Source: Loxodes magnus (lineage: Eukaryota > Ciliophora > Karyorelictea > Loxodida > Loxodidae). From it: a DNA stretch of 64,000 bases. The position numbers and the translations under genes are program-made. Shown piece by piece: positions 24,101 through 34,652 of the stretch (position 1 is the stretch's first letter; each line of letters begins with the position of its first letter). Under the pieces are notes generated by a model. That model saw only the letters and a list, made by a program, of their open reading frames with translations. It had not been told where the DNA came from and ran no database searches. The stretch is taken from positions 124,001-188,000 of the forward strand of contig CAMPDV010000114.1 of NCBI GenBank assembly GCA_946699065.1, written 5' to 3'.

Positions 24101-24754
24101 TCAATGAAATAAGTTTTAATATGTAAGGAATACAGAAGAAGATTAAGATGGTGTGTAACTAGCAGAATACTTTAATAGAAGCGAATGATTTAGAATAGAG
24201 GATAGTTAGTAAGGCTTGGTAGTATAATAGTGTAAAATTAAACTGAAACTAATTTAAATTAATAAAACAGATTATTATTCGTTATTGTTCTTCCAATTAT
24301 ACATTCTCCTTTCTAACCTTTTCTTCATTTCTTCATCTATTTTTAAGGTGGCAAATTTCTTTTTGGCTTCGTTTTAATAACAAATGTGAACATGGGAAAC
24401 TTTTCCAGAATGTATTAATTCAGCTGAAAGACCACATTTACATTTGAAGTATGTAGCAAGTTTAATATAGAAGTATGCTGTTTCTAAGTCAACTGGTAAA
24501 TATTTACCTTTTAAATGAATTTCACCAATACGATAAGCTGCTTCTGCACTATAGCGAGAGAGCTTTTTATATAGAGCAATTGCTTACTTTACATCAGGTT
24601 ATCTCTTTGATGTACCTTTCAATATAAGCTAAGCAAGCATTAATTGGCTGTCTGTCGATGCTCCATTTTATATTTCATCTAGAAGTTCTTCGTACCACCT
24701 TTCTTCACATTCATGAACAACTTCTGATAGCGGTACTTTTGATTCTTCACTCAT
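24101..24754 (-). CDS. Sel1-like repeat protein
   Basis: A 217-aa frame starting MSEESKVPLSEVVHECEERW. Residues 35-110 show two alpha-helical repeats of the Sel1 type, with the pattern A-x-Y-x-x-G followed by D-x-x-x-A (LMLAQLILKGTSKRQPDVKQ, then AAYRIGEIHLKGKYLPVDLE and TAYFYIKLATYF). Sel1 repeats are TPR-like adaptor folds in protein complexes. The clearly protein-like part ends near the WKNNNE segment at about residue 160. No TGA occurs in any frame for a further 160 nt, so the last 55 or so residues are low-complexity and may be a genuine extension or a mis-called 3' UTR. Confidence 0.72.
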
Positions 24755-25966
24755 TTTTCTCTTTATCAATTTAAAATAAATTAGAGATTTCTAAAGTTCT
24801 TATCTTCATTTAAGTAAACTACAAATGTAATTACACTCCAGTACTATACTTTAATACTGCTTTTATTGCTTAAATTTTACCATTACTTCTAAGAAAGTAA
24901 ACCTCTATCCTTGCTATAAAATTCATTTTCAGATCACTTTAGTACTGTATTCTAGTCTCTATGGCAGTGGATTACATTAAGATACTGTAATTTAAATAGT
25001 GGATATAAGATAATATCTTCCTATATTAGCGTTTTAAGCATTATAATAAAGTCTTTTTAGATTGCAATTAAATAAAGAAAATACTAACTAAGACAATTAT
25101 CCTTTATTACTTTGCTTCTTGTCTAATCATTAATGCTAAGATCTTTGAAAATTATATAGAAACATATTGGTAATAAAGCTGAAATAAAATGGAGCTACTG
25201 ATAAATAAATTAATAAGGCATAAACTTTAAGTAATACTTGGTAGATATGATTGGATCATCATATAGTTAATTAACATTTCTTAAGCTAATTCAATAGTAG
25301 TAAGAGTCTAATTTTAAACTAGTCTAAGAGATTTTCCTAATATATTTATAAGACTTTCTAAAATAAACTAGAGTTGTAGAATTATATTAGAATCAACTCT
25401 TAGAAAAATCCTTTACTCTTACAGATAATCATTATTTTAATCTTTTATCTCTTTAGTAAGACTTATAAGTTAACTCTAGTTTAGTGATAAAAATAGCTTA
25501 TAAAATAAAAATTATTGCTAATTAAATGCTTTTAATAAATAGCTTAGCTTATAAAAAGCTTTTATACATATTATTTTAAAAGGATCAATAGTAATTAAAT
25601 AGAATCTATTCAGATTATTTTCCTTCTAAACTTAATTTTTAAGCTTAGCATTTAAAAGCTTTATAAGAGGATTTATTTTATATTGGTTGTCTCTAAATAT
25701 TGAAATATCCAAATTTTTGGTTTAAGTTAATATAAAGAGCTAAGTCTTCTATAGTTTTTTTCTTATCTTTATTCGTTTGTATAGAAACCTCTTTAAACTA
25801 AATGCATTAAATTACAGAGACATATTTAGCAATTAAATAAAAGCTTATAAAAAGAAAAATAAGGTTATATTTGAATAGTGTAAGCTGTTCTTGCTAAAGA
25901 GCTTGTATATTTAAAATTGAAGTTAATGATAATAAATGTGTGTTAAATTGTATTAAATAACATAAA
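24755..25966. other. intergenic, no gene recognised
   Basis: AT-rich spacer between two minus-strand genes. A TGA-free minus-strand frame of about 350 codons crosses it, but its composition is that of intergenic DNA and it is not called. Confidence 0.45.
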
Positions 25967-27914
25967 TCAATATTTGACAGGAGAAATCGAGCTATATTGT
26001 GTTCTTTATCTGGCTAAGTTATCTTGTAGTCGATAAATCGCCTGCAAATTTAAAACTTACTTCTTTCATGTGATCTAAGAATTGCTAATTTTGTTGTTTT
26101 TACTCCGTTGGTGAAGTTCTTCCACTTCTAGTATTAGCTTGTTAAGAATATGTAGGAGTTCTGCTCTTCTTTAGTTCTGTTTCTAATGCATCACTTCAGT
26201 TTTTTAGATACTAAACCTCTTCTTAAAATTACTGACTCTACTACTACATTTTAGATGAAAGCTTTTGATATATATCAGCTATTTTGTTCTCTGATTCGAA
26301 CTTTATTTAAGCTATTTCTTCACTTTTCTTCATTTTTTCTAAATTAAACTGATCTTTGATAGCCTTTATTTGGTTTTCATACTCAAAAATAGTTGTTTAT
26401 AATTAATGAATTTAGTTCTCTGCATTGAGCCTTCTTTCTCTTTCCTACATAAGATCTTTACTCAAGTTCTAAAGTTCTTCTGAAGATTTGAGAGTATCAG
26501 TCTATCTTATTTCTTTTTCTTAAATCAAAGCATTTTTATATTTAGCCTCTAGCTCTTCCGTTGTTTATTTCCAATGAGACACTTCAATCTACTACCTCTC
26601 CTAAGTAGAAGAGATAAGTAACTACATCTAATGATTATCCTCCTTCAAAATATTTATTTGCTATTTCTATTCCTCCATCTTTTATTAACTCTGAATTGCT
26701 GCCTATTTGTGTTTAACAAGTTCTTAATCAAGAGTACTCAGCTTTGATTATAGATTTAGATTTTAGGTTTTTATCTGTTCGATGACATTCTCTTACTACT
26801 TAACAGTTGATTGCAAGCTCTATAGTTATTTTTTAGTGGCTGATTTTTAATTTTCGTTTTATTAAACTCTTTCACTAAACATTTGAAGTTTAGAAGAAAG
26901 TTTGTTATTTTCCTCTGTGAAATATTCCAGTTTCTATTTAAAGAGAAGCTTCTCTTATTATAAAATATCTTCATTTTCTATCTTACAATCTCTCAGTTTT
27001 TGAGTCATCATATCAAGTTCTTATTCTTTGTTAGACAAATCGTTTAAGAGTTTTTAATGAAGTTCTTATTTCTCTTTTAGCGAACTTTTTAAGCTTTATG
27101 TTTACTCATTTAAGCTTTGAATTTCAGATTCTTTATTTTAGAATAATTTTTCTAATTCTGCACTTTGAAGTTTTCCTGTGCTCTTAAGAGTGAAGATTTC
27201 GTTTTAAAATTAAGTTTTCATATTTTCTTCTTTGATTTCAAAATCCTTTCTAAGTTACATCTCTTTTTGAGTTACTTCTTACTTTAACTCCGATATTTAC
27301 CTTTCAAAACTCTCTTCTTGTCTTGCTATAAAAATTTCCTTATCTTATAGCCTTTTTTGAGTTTCTTAGGATTTCTACTTGGTTGCTGTAAGCATCTGTT
27401 GTAACTTTGTGATTTCATCTACAAGTTAGAGTGATTCTAACTTTCGCTTACTAAGTTCTTCTTGTAAATTTGAGCAGTTTACTTCTCATTATTAGGACAT
27501 TTTATTCTACATATCAAGCTCATTAGCAGCTAAATTATACTTCTACTTCCAGTTTTCAATTTCAGTTTGATTTTTAATGTGTAATTATTTGAGAGACTAG
27601 TTTTATTCCTCTAATATATAATAATCTTGCTATATTTAGTTAAAAGCCATCTATAGGTCTTTAAATTACGAATTCATCTCATTTATCTCCAGCTAAAATT
27701 GCTTTGATATGTTTTAGGCTTAAGCCTTCAGTTACCTCTCTTCTTCTAGCTCTTATTATAGGCTTTGAATAGCATCTCTACATCTTATCAGGAGAGTTTC
27801 TCTACCTGATTTTTCCCACTCGCTTTACATATTAATAGCATAAGGTTAAAAAGTGGTAGGAGTATGCATAGCTTAAGAAGCTTCTCTTAATACTTATTCT
27901 AAGCTTTTAGACAT
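25967..27914 (-). CDS. long coiled-coil protein
   Basis: A 642-aa product in two exons joined by a 19-nt intron. It starts MSKSLEQVLREASQAMHTP. Residues 50-570 are almost uninterrupted coiled-coil, rich in Gln (mostly TAA/TAG), Glu, Lys and Leu (for example QELEEERQLKAQAQNISKQF, KLESLQLVDEITKLQQML and RERRLNAENQIHQLQT). A Ser/Thr/Pro-rich linker (SRTPTYSQQANTRSGRTSPT) follows, and after the splice the tail is AIYRLQDNLARQRTQYSSIS. The gene ends PVKY-TGA. It resembles centriolar, basal-body or rootlet scaffold proteins in architecture. Homology cannot be assigned from coiled-coil alone. Confidence 0.85.
26042..26060 (-). other. 19-nt intron
   Basis: On the minus strand this is GTAAGTTTTAAATTTGCAG. 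Removal joins HMKE to AIYRLQDN in phase 0 and leads directly to a TGA stop; without it there is no nearby stop. Confidence 0.8.
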
Positions 27915-28073
27915 TTTAATATATCTAACTATTAATTTAAATCTATCTCTTTTTCTTATTCTCCCCTATATCTAATACTATCCTTTTAACTTTCTTAGCC
28001 TACCTATGCCCTTTATTATTGCTAAAAACAAAAATTAAAGAGAGAACTAGATTCAAGAAGACTCGAAAGTGAA

Positions 28074-28256
28074 ATGGTTAAGTCTCATGCAATAGTAAGG
28101 TTTACTGAGGGAAACGTAAATGCTATAAGGAATAATAAATAAATAATTACTTAGTTATAATCGAATCTTGATATCCTCTTATATATGAAAGAGACTTTAG
28201 TGAAATAACCTTTATACTAATAATTTAGTTAGTAGATCAGAAGGAAAGCTAAATGA
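28074..28256 (+). CDS. small hypothetical protein, possibly 5'-incomplete
   Basis: About 60 aa from the first in-frame Met (MVKSHAIVRFTEGNVNAIRN) to TGA (QIRRKAK). It is helical and basic. The upstream in-frame sequence (KLKRELDSRRLESE) also looks coding but has no ATG, so a short 5' exon may be missing. It lies in the 500-bp space between a minus-strand and a plus-strand gene. The family is unknown. Confidence 0.45.
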
Positions 28257-28414
28257 TACCTCTTACATCATATAAACAAATTTAGATAGTAATATATCTC
28301 ATAGATAGTTCTAGATAGTTGAATAAAAAAGCCTGAAGGAAAGGATTTAAAGGGTTGAAATGAGGGTTTATAAAGAATAAGTTATTTTAATTATTCCTTA
28401 TATTTTTAATAAAA

Positions 28415-28747
28415 ATGCAAAACATTCAAGAATATAGGAAAGCTGCACGAGAGTCTATGCAAGCGATGATTGATAGAGCCCTTGTGCAAGATGCAGTATC
28501 TTAAAGAAAGAAAAATCTAATGCGTAAAGGCAATCATTTGCTTTCGCTATTTTTTATATTTCCTGTAGGCATGGTTTTTGTAACTTCAATGTTCCAAGCC
28601 CCAACAATGCATGGTGGCTTAACAAAAAGCATTGAAAAATGGTTCTTAAGAAATGTCAGATCAACAAGAGAAATGTACCGTGGTGAAATCTTTTATCGTG
28701 AAAAGGAAGTAGCACCATATAAAGAAGAAGTTGATGAATGGTATTGA
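28415..28747 (+). CDS. small single-TM protein, probably mitochondrial
   Basis: A 110-aa product starting MQNIQEYRKAARESMQAMID and ending KEEVDEWY-TGA, with one TAA-encoded Gln. It has an amphipathic N-terminal helix, one transmembrane segment (HLLSLFFIFPVGMVFVTSMF) and then a charged helix with Arg/Glu/Tyr-rich sequence (EMYRGEIFYREKEVAPYKEE). Its composition and GC content are clearly coding. The layout is that of supernumerary inner-membrane respiratory-complex subunits, but no specific subunit is recognised. Confidence 0.78.
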
Positions 28748-29383
28748 GAAGTTAACTTTAAAAGACTATTTAAATATTATTTGTTAAAGATAAAAATCAA
28801 TTATCACTACCTTTATAATCACTTCTTCTTAATACTAAGAATAAGTTCTAATGATTAAGCACTCCTCATTGAGGTTAATTATAAAGATAAGCATTATAAG
28901 TACTTATTGCTATTATCTTCTTCTGTATAAATTAATCTTTATTAGAACTTCTATCTATTTATTCATAGCATACAATGCATAAATATAAAGACTTAGTTTT
29001 ATTTTATTTTAACTCATTATGAAAAATACCACTTTTTCCTAACTCACACAAACTAATTAGGTAATCATATATAGCACTCTCATATTTAATTTGCTCAGAT
29101 AGCAAACAAAATATAGCATAAGCTAATTTCACTAAAATTCTAACTATAAGATAAATATAAGCTTATACAAATCTTCCATCTAATATCTTCCTTATACCTA
29201 TGAAGAGTATATATTAAAAAGTGTAAATAAGAGGAGAAATAAATTGTTTAATAACGTTAAAATTGATATTCCTTGGGAGTTCTATATACTTACTATTATA
29301 AAAACTTTTCAAAAATCTTAATAATTATTAAATAATATGAAATTAGCTAAAATACCTCTATTAGTATAATCATTTAGAATCTA
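28748..29383. other. intergenic, no gene recognised
   Basis: AT-rich spacer; nothing seen. Confidence 0.5.
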
Positions 29384-29506
29384 TCAAAGTAATACCGCTA
29401 CTAAAAAGTAAGCTCTTCCTACTTTATTTCTTTAACTCCTAACTCTGCTTTAGGCTGCTTGCGATGCTTGCTGCTGCTTGATATCTTAGAGATTTAGTGC
29501 TTTCAT
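29384..29506 (-). CDS. possible 40-aa peptide or exon
   Basis: A GC-richer island encodes MKALNLQDIKQQQASQAAQS then RVRSQRNKVGRAYFLVAVLL-TGA. The Gln/Ala-rich helix with a hydrophobic end is protein-like, but the frame is short. It could be an exon of a larger gene whose other parts I could not place. Confidence 0.3.
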
Positions 29507-29971
29507 CCTACGCTTGCTTTTATTTATAAGCCTAAGATTTAATGGCAAGGGTAATTTAAGAATTATACAGCTAAAAATGAAAATCATAGTAACAATAACA
29601 AAATTAAGACTAGCTTAGAACTATAGAAGCACTAAGACTAATTTTTAAATAAATACAGTTACATTATAAAAATGTGATTTGATAATAATGCTGCTATGTA
29701 TAACTAAGAGAATACTGAGAAATGAAATAAAAGATATAAATACTTGCATTTATTTTAATTCTTATTAACTCTAACTAAATGGTTGCTAGTTTCGTTGTCA
29801 ACTTATTTTTGCAAGGATTTTCCAATAATTTAAAAAATAGATTTTTAAGTTTAAGGTCTAAAAATAAAAAGATGAACTATTAAAAGATGTATAGTAGATG
29901 TGCAATTGATAAAAAGAAATGATGTTGCAGTCTAAAAAGAAAATAATTTTTAAGTTTCTATATAGAATATT

Positions 29972-30361
29972 TCATTTCGTCTAGCTTATTACAAGCTTAC
30001 ATTTGTTTAAGTCCATGATTTTAGGAGGAATGAAAAGAGTGTTCTACGGCTGAGTTTTCGAATGAATATTTTAAAGACAGGTAATGCAGTATCTCTCAAG
30101 GCATTTCGACTTTATCTAAGTATCTAAAACGTTCCGATTAATAATTCTTCTAGTGCGCTCTCCAGGGACAGTACCTGATTTTCTGAAATGTTATAGTATG
30201 GTCTTAGCTGTGTTTAGTTTTATACTAAGAGCATTAGCTGCGTCTTGAATTTGCATTTTTTCCACTAACACCAACTTTAGCAGTTACTCCTTCATTTATT
30301 GAGAAACAAGAGCATAGTTTCTCTTAGGCTGATTTACAATTTCTTTTGTAATCCCCTTCAT
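29972..30361 (-). CDS. HTH protein, transposase-type DNA-binding domain
   Basis: A 129-aa product ending at TGA. Residues 18-62 form a clear homeodomain-like helix-turn-helix of the kind at the N-terminus of Tc1/mariner/IS630-type transposases: QQMKEQLLKLVLVEKM, QDAANALSIKLNTAKTILQH, then FRKSGTVPGER. The A-A-x-x-L-x-I-x-x-x-T recognition-helix pattern and the F-R-K-S-G linker are typical. No DDE catalytic domain follows. The rest (NRNVLDTQIKSKCLERYCIT) is Cys/Lys-rich and unrecognised. It may be a domesticated DNA-binding fragment, a remnant of a transposon or a stand-alone regulator. No terminal repeats were seen around it. Confidence 0.62.
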
Positions 30362-30589
30362 TTCCGTGATTGATTTTTTATAAGAAATATAATAGTTTAA
30401 AAGTCATAAATTCAATATCCTTAACTTTTAAATATCAATATTAGTGTAACTTATATTAAATCCTTTTTGTAATCTATTTTTTAATTTTTTAAAAGTAACT
30501 TTCTAACTTAAATATGGTTCAAAGATTTAAGCTTTATCATTTGTTACTCTCTATTTAATCTAAATATTGCTTATAATACTTATGATAAC

Positions 30590-30889
30590 TCAGTATGTAA
30601 TCATATTTTCTTCTTAATATATAGATTCTATTTTTATTTTTTTGAAATTAGATTTACCTATTACTGCAACACTAATCTTCATTGATAAACTTTCTTCTAT
30701 TTTTTCCAAAAGTTCTATGCAAGTAGTTAGACTCATTTAAACATGCTAACTACTTTAATATATTTCAAATAGATATTACACAGACTTTTAAAGCTCTAGC
30801 TAAAAGAATTAGTCCGTTCTATCAAAGCAATTTCTTGGATTTAGTTTTAATAGATCTCTATAAAATGCATCCCAAATTAAGCAATGCAT
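30590..30889 (-). CDS. small helical hypothetical protein
   Basis: A 99-aa product starting MHCLIWDAFYRDLLKLNPRN, then FDRTDQFFQLELQKSVQYL, ending QEENMITY-TGA. It is helical and acidic/basic mixed with no membrane segment. It lies about 230 bp upstream of the HTH gene on the same strand, so the two could be parts of one spliced gene, but no 16-19-nt intron links them. Confidence 0.55.
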
Positions 30890-31902
30890 AGTTTCTCCTT
30901 TTACTCATGATCAAAATTGTTTAAATGTTAATTTCTTATGCGTGTATTTAAGTGTAATGAAATCTTCATATTAAAATTTAAGAGATATTAATCCCTTTTT
31001 AGAATAATAAGGACTAATTAGAATTAGAAAAGCTATTATTATCAATGTTTTAGCAATAAAAGTCTCCTATACAAATAAGCACAATTGGGAAGTTTGTCTC
31101 TATATTACTTATCTTCTTTGAAGTTATAGAACTGACATATAAGTTAAGCTATATTCAATAATCATTAAGTTTATAATAATATAGTCGTATAGTGCTATTT
31201 AGCTTGCTATTTTATCATTTTGTTCTGTATTTTTTTCTACTATTATAGTATGAAGCTAACTTCTTCCTCATTATTAAGTTAGCTAATTATTTGATAGTTA
31301 TAAATATTAAGAAAGGACTTAATAAAAGGAACTAAGGGTAATAATATTGAGAAATGATTTGTTGTATATAATATCATCCAGAATAGATCTCTTAAGTAGT
31401 GTCTAGTTATTACAATGCAAGCTAGTAAACTATTATGGGCTTTTATTTCTTTTATCCATATAAAAGGATTTTATATTTCTTAGCAGTGGTTGTTCGTTAA
31501 AAATTACTTTAGAAATTCAACAGTAGAGTAGTGCTAAGAAGATAAATAAAATATAGAATGATTAGTAGCTGATGAAAGTATAAAAGCATGAATATCAAGC
31601 AAATATAACTAATTAAAAGAATAAAAACCTTACATTCAATTATTACTTCTAGTAAATAATCCTATCAAGGGAAAAGAACTAATCAGAAGGTTTTTTAATT
31701 ACTATAAATTAGATTCCATAAAGTATATCTAGTAAAGTTAAATAATTTCTAAAGGCTATATTATTTAAATCAGTAATAATTGATCTACTTATATAGCTAT
31801 TGATTTTATAGGTATGACTATAAATTAAATAAATCAAAAAGAATTAAAATTTGAATTACTTAAAGAAAAAAATGTCTAAGGTAAAGTTTTTAGATTAAGA
31901 AT
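30890..31902. other. intergenic, no gene recognised
   Basis: AT-rich spacer between two minus-strand genes. An 8-bp inverted repeat (TCTTAGCA ... TGCTAAGA) lies near 31480-31545. I see no gene. Confidence 0.45.
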
Positions 31903-33396
31903 TCATTCATGGGGTTCTAGAGTATCTATAGATTCATCAGCTTCCTCATCAGAACAATCTTTGAGCTAATCAATACATGATTTCCAACTAAGCATACTTT
32001 CTTAATCCTTTTCTACTTTGAATAAATTCTTAGGTCTTCTCTTATTGTCTAAATTCTCGCTATTTTCACTTCGATTATTTTCTATCTTATTAACAATTTC
32101 TTTGAAAGAAGAAATCATAGAAGAAAGCTAACCTTCAACAGCTGTTGCTCCAGAAAACTAGCTTCAAGATATTTTATCATTAAACTACCCAACATTTTTG
32201 CTTAGCTTTTCTCCTATCTAGCAAAGATTATTCAACGGTTCAGTAATGTAGGAAGAAGTTCGGTAAACCATTCAAGAGCAGACAGCATTAATGAAGATAT
32301 TAGCGAAAATGCTAGTCATTATAATTCTTTTATTTAACTTACTCTTTTCATCACTAATATCGCTCCCTATTTTATTCTTGTCTTTACTACAGCCAAATAG
32401 AACTATAAGCTATCAATTTGTATTAGGAATTGTTTAATATCCAAATAGATAAGTTTCACCGTAAATGGTCATATAAAGATTACCACTTGATTTATTATTT
32501 GATATTTCTTCGAAAAGGCCAGCTAATCAATCTGAATCAAAATCTAGTTCCTTTTAATTTAACAATTGAAGGTTGCTGTAAGTTAAATTAGATCTAGTTA
32601 TTACCAATCATACGTCAGTACCATTATAGTCTTTTTTGAAAACTGAATTAAAGCTAGTAACAGGTATTAGTGCCCCTACTGCAAATTTTTCCTAATTATA
32701 TTACTTTAATACTACAAAAGCCTTTTCCTCATCCAAATTAATATTCCAATTAGATGTATTTACTGGACCCTGTAGCTTGTAAGGGTTTTATGAGTCTCAA
32801 TCAATATTTAGAAGAATATCAGGTGGCTTCATTATATCGATTTCAATGCTGGGATATATTCTAAAATGCTAAGTTTCTTAAACATAGATAAACAGGTATG
32901 CAGTAGTATAGAATAGCATTTGATATGCAGAAGGAAAGACATAATTTAGTAATTGGGTTTATTTTTCAATTGATTCATAATTGCTTGGAGCATTATTAAA
33001 AGTTTTAAAGCTTGATTTTTTCCTATCTTATGGAATCCAATCTATTACATCAAGCATAAAATACCCTATAGCATCATCTACAGGAATTAAAACCTCGCTT
33101 GTTAATTTTTATCTATAGAACTCTCCTATATAGGTAACAATATAAGTTATATAGTCTATTGTTCTGTTCACTGATATTGCCATATAAGAAGCTGTCAATA
33201 GCTATCCTTCTGCATTTTAATCTTCTAAGGTGTTTTCCATAGCTTACGTAATTAACCTATCAGATAGCAAAGTTGAAATGGTTACACCTAGTGTAAACAC
33301 GATAAAGACAACAGCAGATATTCAAAAGTAGCAACAAAGCAGTTATCATCGAATTTTTCATCTCCTTACTTTAGCAAAAAGCTTAATGTATGCCAT
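31903..33396 (-). CDS. Cache-type sensory receptor protein with HAMP-like linker
   Basis: A 497-aa intronless product ending at TGA. A basic N-terminus precedes TM1 (ISAVVFIVFTLGVTI, about residues 26-40). Residues 41-357 form an extracytosolic domain with a long first helix, alternating strands and features of double-Cache ligand-binding domains (YEVxP-like LTSEVLIPVDDAIGYFMLDV, YPSIEIDIMKPPD, and FVVLKQYNQEKFAVGALIPV, then NLYMTIYGETYLFGY). TM2 (FANIFINAVCSWMVY) runs straight into a HAMP-like segment, YITEPLNNLCQIGEKL. Only about 110 residues of Ser/Lys/Glu-rich tail follow, with no kinase, cyclase or methyl-accepting module. Cache/HAMP proteins sense small molecules across membranes. Here the output must be a partner protein or the short tail. 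The Cache call is from architecture and needs profile confirmation. Confidence 0.72.
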
Positions 33397-33499
33397 TATG
33401 ATATTCCTTTTAAGATTAAATAAGCAAAGTTAATAAAATGCTTTAATTCTAAATAATCAAATATAGAACGAATATAACTTTAATAGAAAGTTTTTTCTA

Positions 33500-34405
33500 T
33501 CAATACGAGCAGTCTTTGAGTTGGTCTAAAATACTATTTCCGTGATATATATAACTAAAACCTCTAAGTCTCTCTTCTTTATCAACTTCTGATGATCTTT
33601 AATTATATGCTCTCTCAAACTTATTCCCGCAGATTCTTCCACTTGCATTTATACTAAGGAGAGGATTTCTAATTATAGCAGGTGAATAAGTTAGTTTAGT
33701 AATCTACATGCCGGGCTTATAATATTCAGGGTTAATTATTGGATCTCTTACACAGGAAAGAATATTCTTCTTCTTTTAAGGTTCTTTTTTGAAAGTTCCA
33801 TCAAGTATTTTTTCTTCCATATACTTCTTCATCTGCTTTTATTCTTCTAAGCCTTTTTCAAATCTTTTTTTTCCAAAATAGCTATTAACATATGAAAAGT
33901 TCAAAACAACACAAGCCAATATACCAAATAAAGTGATAAATATACCTGATTCAAATATTGCATCTCTTTATGCTTGTTTATCCTTTTCTTCATTCTACTT
34001 TTTATAGTGTTCCGATGCTTCATTCCACTTAGGATCATAGGTGTAAGTTTCTTTAATGTCTTAGTATCATTTTGAATCTTAATTAGCTGGATCAGAATAG
34101 GTTTGATCAGAATAGGTTTTATTAGTGAAGCCTTCTTTTTTATTTTACAGCCAGCGATCATATTATTTTCTCTTAGTTTCGTCTCCAATAATCTAATAAG
34201 CTTCATTCACTTGCTTAAATTTATCAACGTTCCCTCCACAGTCTGGATGATGCTCTAGAGAAAGTTTGAAATATTTCTTTTTTATTTAATCTAAAGTAGC
34301 AGTGCTATTAATGTCTAAGATTTAGTAGCAAGTTTTTCCTTCGAAGATTTGAGAGTTGTACTCAGAAAAGCATCTAAGAAATTGACTTTTAGAGACTCTG
34401 AACAT
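33500..34405 (-). CDS. membrane-anchored DnaJ (Hsp40) protein
   Basis: A 301-aa intronless product. The N-terminus (MFRVSKSQFLRCFSEYNSQ) is short and basic/hydroxylated, plausibly mitochondrial-targeting. Residues 25-85 are a J domain: CYQILDINSTATLDQIKKKY, FKLSLEHHPDCGGN with the HPD tripeptide at 53-55, then EAYQIIGDETKRKQYDRW. A Tyr/Asp/Gln-rich linker follows, then one transmembrane helix at about 153-173 (GIFITLFGILACVVLNFSYV) and a Lys-rich, non-membrane C-terminus ending LDQLKDCSY-TGA. The J domain stimulates an Hsp70 ATPase, and the anchor places it at a membrane (mitochondrial inner membrane or ER). There is no Gly/Phe region or zinc finger, so it is a class III J protein. Confidence 0.93.
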
Positions 34406-34487
34406 TTTAATTTCACTATATTATATTATCAAATTTACTTATCCAATTAATTAAAATGTGTAAACGTGTCTTTAATTCCACTATAAA

Positions 34488-34652
34488 TCATGATGCCCTT
34501 CTATCTAGCTAATATGTAAATGCATCTTCAGCAACTATACAACCAATACTGGTATAAAATGAGGGTTATAAGCTTCCTGCTTTTTAAAATTGATAATTAG
34601 AGATTCTTTGTTAGCTTAGAATGCATGAAGTTAGTAAAATAAATAAATACAT
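34488..34652 (-). CDS. small secreted peptide (signal peptide)
   Basis: A 54-aa product starting MYLFILLTSCILSQQRIS, a good signal peptide, followed by a short polar body (FQKAGSLQPSFYTSIGCIVA, then EDAFTYQLDRRAS) and TGA. Reading that TGA as Trp extends the protein by 25 residues (WFIVELKTRLHI...) to a second TGA only 7 bp before the DnaJ start, and the extension also looks protein-like. It is therefore a genuine case of TGA ambiguity. No family was recognised. Confidence 0.45.

Noticed and set aside
24750-25812. About 350-codon TGA-free minus-strand frame upstream of the Sel1-like gene
   Set aside because: Intergenic composition; it ends inside the Sel1-like start codon region and shows no recognisable features.
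31480-31545. TCTTAGCA/TGCTAAGA inverted repeat as mobile-element ends
   Set aside because: Only 8 bp with no element or target duplication; chance pairing is likely.
33901-34206. 101-aa minus-strand ORF
   Set aside because: Out-of-frame shadow within the DnaJ gene.
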